In this document: positions 57,901 through 64,000 of the stretch, in pieces
Layout: every line of letters begins with the position of its first letter
How positions within the stretch are numbered: the first letter of the stretch is position 1
Assembly: GCA_051294375.1 (NCBI GenBank)
Contig: CM119268.1
Location: forward strand, 9,607,216 to 9,671,215
From: Paraspadella gotoi
Taxonomy: Eukaryota; Chaetognatha
DNA length: 64,000 nucleotides
Direction: 5' to 3'
Position numbers and translations under genes: made by a program
The notes under the pieces: generated by a model
What the model was told of the DNA's origin: nothing
Seen by the model: only the letters and a program-made list of their open reading frames with translations
Database searches by the model: none

Positions 57901-58956
57901 GGGAGAGAAAGAGAAAGATTCCCCAGGGAGGAAGAGGAAGAAGAATTGGCGTCGGCGGCGACGCGCGAATTGATCCGCGACTGGGCCACAAGTTTTGACA
58001 CTGAATTTCGTTGGCGGCTCCCGTCAAGACGGATTTGCTATTATACAAATATTGTCAACTTCAGGTTGAGTAAATAATTAAATATATTGCTTCCTGATTT
58101 TGAGGGACCGTATAACTGCAAACTAGAAACAAGTTGTTAAGAACGGTCCAAAGTTTGGTACTTGAAGCTCGGTTGGATTAATCAAGATTTGCAAAACAAA
58201 TGTTTTGAATACCTCTATATATTACGCAAAGAAAATAATAATAATATTGCTCAACGGAAAAAGTTTGAAAATAAAAAAGGGGAGAGAAAATTGAGAGAGT
58301 CGTCGGAGCGTAATGGAATTGCCGTCGTTAATAAAAGAGCGACTGATTTATCGGGGCGATAAACGTGAAGGACCATTCAATGAAAAATGCATTTGAGCGC
58401 GGAAATAAATGTTTTTATAAATAAAAACTGGATTCCCGCTACTAGATAAAACGCTAGTGAAGACAAGAAAAAGTACTCGGTCGAATTTTTGGCGAATGGT
58501 TATAAACCTTGTTTGCATGTGTGAACGAGAGCGTACAAGGGTCCTTGTCGCTTTCCGCTCGCTTCACCTATTTTTTAAAAAAAATTTTCTCCTTTTAAGA
58601 ATTTTTTTTTTTCATTTCGAAAGCTTTTAAAGCCCGAGCAAGTATAGGACTATGAAATATCGATAGAGTAAGCTTTTCTTGACCTTGACTATCACTTTTT
58701 TTAAAAATTTCATGCAATATTTTTAAATATCTTCCCTTGACAAAAAAAAACATTGTTTGGGAGTCGACAAAAATATAAAAAAAATAAAATTTGGTTATAT
58801 TTTGTTTAATTGCCAATAATGTTGTTCGAACTCACCAGACGGCGCGCGATTCTTTTCGTCCCTCGTTATTTCCCGCGGTTTTCGGGTCAGCGCCATGAAG
58901 ACGATAATGAGGAAAAATCCCGCCGCCAGAGTCAGCGCCACCGACGCATCGATCAT
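51959..58956 (-). CDS. globin with N-terminal membrane anchor (6 exons)
   Basis: Minus-strand exons 58836-58956, 55241-55375, 54990-55045, 54773-54886, 52165-52281 and 51959-52048 join in phase (1/1/0/0/0) to 210 residues. Exon 1 encodes MIDASV, then a hydrophobic run (about residues 6-24, ALTLAAGFFLIIVFMAL) followed by TRKP: a signal-anchor or tail-in segment. The globin fold starts near residue 53: LTKYEVQLLQTSWEKV (A helix), GILLFKNFF (B), FPKSVQLFRDF with CD1 Phe97, LRAHAVTVMRAL with distal His114 (E7), VVVDILKKQGYNHYSRGV with proximal His146 (F8), FLNLNVSVLKTLKMALGSDF (G) and AWEKALGVVASV (H). Both heme histidines and CD1 are present, so heme binding is expected. I do not see the classical G7 intron; the FG-to-H part is split just before AWEKAL instead. 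Introns of 2.5 and 3.5 kb contain repeats. Oxygen sensing or redox work at a membrane is inference. Confidence 0.88.
52515..52680 (-). repeat. tRNA-like repeat fragment in a globin intron
   Basis: GC-rich block in an AT-rich intron with a B-box-like GGTTCTAATCC on the minus strand (52590-52600). A second block at about 53405-53600 has GGTTCTAGCCC (53509-53519, minus). Neither has a well-placed A box, so SINE origin is only suggested. Confidence 0.35.
53405..53600 (-). repeat. second tRNA-like repeat fragment in the same intron
   Basis: GC-rich, with GGTTCTAGCCC at 53509-53519 on the minus strand followed by CCTAGCAGTTAAGAGG, which resembles a tRNA 5' half. The order of the two boxes is not canonical. 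Confidence 0.35.
55532..55675. repeat. perfect 49-nt hairpin plus CAACGAAAAGAAAG motif, globin intron 1
   Basis: Arms 55532-55580 and 55605-55653 are exact reverse complements around a 24-nt AT loop. The 14-mer CAACGAAAAGAAAG follows at 55662-55675. The same motif follows the hairpin in the delta-COP intron. Confidence 0.85.
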
Positions 58957-61817
58957 TGTTTTTGTTGCTTGAGATAACGCAAAGACGACAAACACGAAAA
59001 AATACGAATCTGAATGAAAATAAACAAAAAGTCAAAAAGAAAAAAATCGCGAACGCGACGAAAAAAGGGAAAAAAATGACGAAAGAGAGACGAAGATAGT
59101 AAACGACAGATAAGAAGAGACAAGAAAAAAAAACGGGGGGGGACGCGGAGACACGGCGTCTCTCTATCTCTCTCTCTCTCTCGGGAGGCGCGTCACTCTT
59201 CTTTCGTCGTCGCCTCCTTGAATAAAAAAAGGGAAGGTTATTTATTGAGGCGAGGAACGTGGAAACACTGTTGATGAGGGAGAGCAGGGGGAGCCTTTTC
59301 ACTAAGGAAGGGAGAGTACAAGTTAAAACGGGAGGGGGAGATTATGTAGTACGTTGAAGAATGAATTTTAAATTGGGTCGAGTAGATCGTGAAATTAGGG
59401 GAATGCGGCTTTAAATATTTATAAAGATAAAAGAGATGAAAATAAAAATACTTATTAAAAAAAAATGAACAAAACGAAAAGAGAAAAATAAAAGTTAAAC
59501 GCACTCGCACGTAGCACGGTGATGATTGAGAGAGTGTAAAATCACTGAAGAGTGAACGATCATTTAAGAGAGAGATGATAGAAACTGGGAAACGTAACAT
59601 AAACCGAGTTATGGAGATTGAAGAAACGTTTCGTCTCGCATCGGACACATTTAAACTAGTCCTTATTTTATTTTTCAGTCAGTTTTGACTTTGGCCGTGT
59701 CGACTTTTTTTTACGAGAATCCTGACCGTCTTTCATTCGTTTGAGTGACCGAATCAAGAACATTGATCCTGTTTGACCTGCGTTTCTCTTAAATGATTTC
59801 GAGAATTTAGAGACTCGTCAAAACATCATTGGATTATCAGTTTCTATAGAAATTCGAATTCTTCTAAAGAGACACAGAGTAAAACAGAATGTAAGATTTA
59901 TTGCGACGAGAAAGCAGCGTTGGTAGGGAAACAAAGATTATGTACTGTTCCTGAACATCGAGCAAAGGGACCTGCAGTGAAAAGGATGGGAAGGACAACG
60001 AGAAAAGACAATCGGGGAGAAAAGCCACTTAAGAAAACTGACAGATGGAGAAGGAAATCGATTGTGCTGGATCCGCGTGCGTCCGAGCTTTCCCTCCGCG
60101 TATTTTTCTTATTAAACGTTGTCGTTGTTTGTCAACAAAAAAAAAATTCTTTATGTATGACGATTGAATAACCTCACAGAATACAGTGAAATATTGATTA
60201 TTAGTCGGTACGAAGAGGGTAGGACATTTGTTGAAGGAAAAAAAATAGTTAAAATTCAAAATGTGTTCGTTTTAGGGAGGACTCGAGTCGGAAAAGTAAA
60301 CACAATTTTTTTGTGAACTATAACAACAGTGAAAGGAGATTGAACAACTAAGGTGTTCACGAAACCTGCGGTCGAGGTAACCCACGGCTGTGAAATTTGA
60401 CTAGTATAATGGAATTATTAATCGAATAAAAAAATGTTCATTTGTTTATATGAAAAACATGGGGAAATTGAAACTTCATACCTCAAAATAACTGGAAAAA
60501 AATGATACGAATTGTTGTTAAACACTTAGTTATTTAAATCTAAAGTTTGGATTATTGTATTATTGTTGAAATTAGCTTTGTCAACAATTGTGGAGACTGT
60601 CATTAAAATTCCACTGTTTTTTTTTATCGCGTAATCTGTGTAAATAGACGAAGTTCTGCTATAAAATTAAAAATAAGTAAATTTTTTTCGCTTTAGAGTT
60701 TAGTAGTTGAGAACAATTTCGACAGAAATGAAAGTTAGTTACTTAGTAGTAAAACTTCACGGAGAAAGGCAGCGATAGCTGATGTAAACTAGTATAATGA
60801 AGATAGAAATATGTGGAAAAGAGAGACAAAAGCCAACAGATGGCGCTCAGGATTTGTGACCAGCAGTGAATAGTGACTACCCCATGTCACCGGCATGTTT
60901 ATGCCGACACCGTCACACTTAACCAGCGTGACCGTGAGGAGGTTGAATCCGGAACTCACGGTTTGTGAAGGAGTACTGTACAAGCCAATGGGAGCTGAGT
61001 TTCTCCAAGCTATACGGGAGGCGACTTCAGGAAAACCGTCGTCGTCGCATATCAAACGATGAGTCAATAAATGAAGTACACTAGATGGAACAGCGAAATT
61101 CGATTTTCCGCTGTTGTTGTTCTTGCTAGCGCGTTGAGCTTCCAAAGATAAACAAATTTAACCCCATTCATTATCGAATTTTAAAAAGTTTGACCTTTGG
61201 AAATAACCGAGAAACATAGATCGACGTCGAGAAGACCCGAAGAACTTCACTAACACATTCAGATTCACTTCACATTCGACGAACTGTCCGTCTCCACTCC
61301 CCAGTCCCCAGTCCGCACAGCTCTCGAAGTTTAACTTCTTTGAGTCAAATGGTCGAGTAAAAAAAAGTGGACTGGAGGTGGAGGGGGCTGCTAATCTTCG
61401 AGAGAGAGTTTAGATAAAGTTTATCATAAAGTAATAAACACTAAAAACGTTTTTCATGAAACTTATATTTCTTTTTTTTCGAATGAAGCTAAGTACTTAA
61501 AAAAAAACCAATAAAAGGATTTAAACTTTGTTATATTTCAAATGTTTAACAAATTAAAATATATAGAAAGATATAGATATTATCATTAAAGAGAAAGAGA
61601 AAAATAGAGAGATAAATATTGAGAGATATAGATTTTCTCCAAGGCAGCAACGCAACGTTTCCAAGCGTGTTTTTGTTCTTGTCTTTGTTTTTTTTTGTTT
61701 TGTTTTTCATATCTTTTTTTTTTTCATTTTAAAAAAATGTGGAAGAGCGCTTCTGGCCGGGTTCCGGCCGCGAGGGGGCGGGTCGCGGCTCCTCGAAGGC
61801 GCGTCCGTCGGCGTCTC
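58957..61817. other. spacer upstream of the globin gene
   Basis: Purine-rich and AT-rich sequence. Contains repeat R1 copy 2 (60845-61030). The part next to 58956 should be the globin promoter; the part near 61400-61817 should include the 3' UTR of the right-edge gene. No other gene seen. Confidence 0.5.
60845..61030 (-). repeat. dispersed repeat R1, copy 2
   Basis: Reverse complement matches 19020-19215, for example CTGGTTAAGTGTGA, GTCGGCATAAACA and TGACATGGGGT, in the same order and spacing. Confidence 0.7.
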
Positions 61818-63814
61818 TCACTCTTCCGTCTCCGACTCGCTCTCCTCCTCCTCTTCCTCCTTCTCTCGCTGGACGAGGATGACGCTCCAAACGACTTGAA
61901 CGGCTTCCAATCCTGAGAAATCCCCCCCCCCAACTTCGAATTAAAAACTCGTTATTTTATTCATTTATTTTTACTTTTTTTTTCTCTGAAGTTCGTCTTT
62001 TGAATTTTTCTTTTTTTTTTTTTAATTTCGTGAAGCATTTACGCGAATATATTTCCGACGGTTAATCACTTTCGCTTTCCGGCAAGATTTTTATCGATCG
62101 CTCGATACTTTTAAATTGATTTCAAGCCGCCGGCGGGTCCGAAGTCTATTACAATTTCCCATCATTTTCACTCTTTTCGCCAAGTCGCCCCCACACCTCT
62201 CTCTCTCCCTTACATCAAATTGCTCGCATAGAGCGCATTTTCTTTTTGCTCTCTCGCTCTCTTCTGCTGATCTCCCTCTGCTACTTGGTTATCTTTTGCT
62301 ATAGTCCACATTCTACTTCAATCCTGATCCTTAACTTCCTTCTGCTCTTTTGTTCCCGTATGCCCTTCTGCTTCTCTGCTTCCTCCTATAATCTATATAT
62401 AAATATATATATATATATCTATATTCTCACTTTCGATACCCTTCTCTTTCTCTCCCTCCTTTTCCTTCACTTCCCTCAACTTTAAAGTTTAATTCTTTCC
62501 AACGCCCTGTTTATTTGCAACCCTTTTTCCCCCCGACTCCTCCTTCAATCCCTTCTGCCCACCTGATCCTCACCAACACGTCCGCTTTACTCGCTCTTCC
62601 TCACCAACCCGTCCGCTTTCCTCGTTTGCCCAGAGCGAAACAAGGATCAATAAACAACATTTGTTTTTTTAAGTCTCTATTAATGGAAATGCTGTTCACG
62701 ATGAGCAACCCATTCGTTTTTCTTTAATTTATTTGTTTATTCTGCAGTTGTTTATTTACAAATTTAAATATTACTTTCATGAATTTTTTAAAAACTTTAA
62801 AAATTGAGATAGCGAGGTCAAAATAACTTTTAAATTCATGCCGTACGTTCGTTAATCAACTCATAATTTTCCTATTTCGACTCATTTTAAGAAACGCTCA
62901 GCTCAGGGTCCCCGACTGCTCACTTACGCAAATATCGCTTTGAATTAAGATCGCAACCAATCTGGATTCAGAAATGAAAATTAATGAGTTTTTCCCTAAT
63001 CGAGGCAAGAAACTCGCGCCCTTCGGCAGAGGTGGTGATTGTTCGAAGCATTTTGAGTTGAAGGGGGGGGCTGAGGGGGGTAGGTAGAGAATGAAATTTT
63101 TCGTAACGAGATTCCGATTCAGTGGCCTTCCTTCGGGGCAGCCTCGTCTGCTAGGGTGTTTTCCGTTTAATAGGATACCCGTCGTCCAAAAATAGACGCC
63201 AAGACGATTAACAAACTACATGAGATTTATCGGGTCACTGATTAGAGAACGAGGACAGGACTATCCCGGGAATAGCAAATTAAAGACAAAGATTTAAACT
63301 GAAATTCAAATTGAGAATTGTAAAAAGTCGACGAAATGTTAATAATAATTCACGACTCTGGATTAAACCTGATTCGCTTTTAAACGAAAAAAAAAGTTTT
63401 TCCTCTCCACTAAAAAGTTAAAAAATATTTTATAAAGGGGCAAGTATTACCCAAAGAGGTCACTCGTGGAGGAAAATCACCCTGGTACCAGGACCACCCT
63501 ATTTTCGATAACAAGATGAGGAAAATTAGCGTCAAATTAGTTGGACTGACAGGAGGAAAACTAAAAACTATTTTTCCGACGTCTTTAATTTATTTCTTTA
63601 TTCAATCGGGGTCGTGAACCGGTTAGGTGTGCGTTTACGCTCCGGCCGTAAATTTGGTTTATAGTTCTAAAAAAAGCATTTTGACACATGAATCAATACA
63701 AAAGCTCACCAATGAAAACGCAGACGAGAATGAGGTTCACGCACATGGCCATAAGGTGCCGATCCATGTTCACCGCCTTGTGTTTCCAAATCATGTAGCC
63801 GCAGCCCCGACGGT
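61818..63814 (-). CDS. C-terminal two exons of a multi-pass membrane protein (5' part beyond window)
   Basis: Exons 63710-63814 and 61818-61912 on the minus strand join in phase 1 across a 1797-nt intron (donor G|GTGAGC, acceptor TTTCTCAG). The first reads RRGCGYMIWKHKAVNMD, then a hydrophobic run HLMAMCVNLILVCVFI. The second continues GLEAVQVVWSVILVQRE and ends in an acidic tail EEEEESESETEE. This looks like the last one or two membrane spans plus a short cytoplasmic tail of a tetraspan-like or transporter-like protein. I do not recognise the family. Upstream exons must lie past 64000. Confidence 0.6.
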
Positions 63815-63922
63815 CTGAAAAGACGGGAGAGAGAGAGAGAGAGAATGTGAGAGATAGAGTCAATGGGGACCAATAAAATGGATTAAAAAAAGAAGACAGA
63901 CGAGGTGAAGAAAAGGAAAGAA

Positions 63923-63954
<32 letters not shown>

Positions 63955-64000
63955 TAAGAAAATAAAATAAAAAAAGGAAGCAAAGAAAGAAAAAAGGTTA
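63815..64000. other. intron of the right-edge gene with GA tracts
   Basis: Purine-rich; GA microsatellites at about 63826-63843 and 63928-63953. No coding sequence. Confidence 0.5.

Noticed and set aside
61738-61916. Plus-strand frame rich in Arg then Leu
   Set aside because: Antisense to the terminal exon of the right-edge membrane gene, which has matched splice phase.

Overview
The window is nuclear DNA of an animal. Genes are split into exons by short GT-AG introns (about 50 bp to 3.5 kb), the spacers are AT-rich, and there are tRNA-derived SINEs, a dead Tc1-like transposon, fold-back elements and long GA/CT microsatellites. An egghead (BRE-3) glycolipid mannosyltransferase, typical of protostomes, beside annexin, diaphanous, exportin-6 and COPI genes points to a protostome invertebrate. 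I cannot name the phylum safely. All gene models below come from reading splice sites and checking that exon phases join without frame error; none has transcript support.

Layout. 0.4-2.2 kb (+): type I membrane protein with a mannose-6-phosphate-receptor-like (MRH-like) ectodomain. 2.5-4.9 kb: tandem duplication, one unit carrying a SINE. 5.4-7 kb: microsatellites and a palindrome. 7.15-9.5 kb (+): secreted Ly6/uPAR-type protein with a 601-bp fold-back transposon in its fourth intron. 9.5-18.2 kb: gene-poor, with two weakly supported candidates. 18.2-18.9 kb: deleted Tc1-like element. 19.6-21.0 kb (-): otubain. 23.0-26.6 kb (+): exportin-6 as one uninterrupted reading frame. 28.3-38.3 kb (+): a complete diaphanous formin of 27 or 28 exons. 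39.6-41.7 kb (+): egghead. 41.9-43.8 kb (-): annexin. 45.0-45.95 kb (+): MRGBP subunit of NuA4/TIP60. 46.3-48.7 kb (+): delta-COP. 49.6-51.5 kb: one orphan terminal exon, a telomere-like hairpin and a second fold-back copy. 51.96-58.96 kb (-): a globin with an N-terminal membrane anchor. 61.8-63.8 kb (-): the last two exons of a multi-pass membrane protein that runs off the right edge.

Shared function. Exportin-6 (nuclear export of profilin-actin) lies head-to-tail with diaphanous (actin nucleation and elongation from profilin-actin), so two users of profilin-actin are neighbours. Egghead, delta-COP and the MRH-like protein act in the secretory pathway, but I see no operon-like arrangement. 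The least ordinary gene is the globin: proximal and distal histidines and the CD1 phenylalanine are present, and a predicted transmembrane segment precedes the globin fold.
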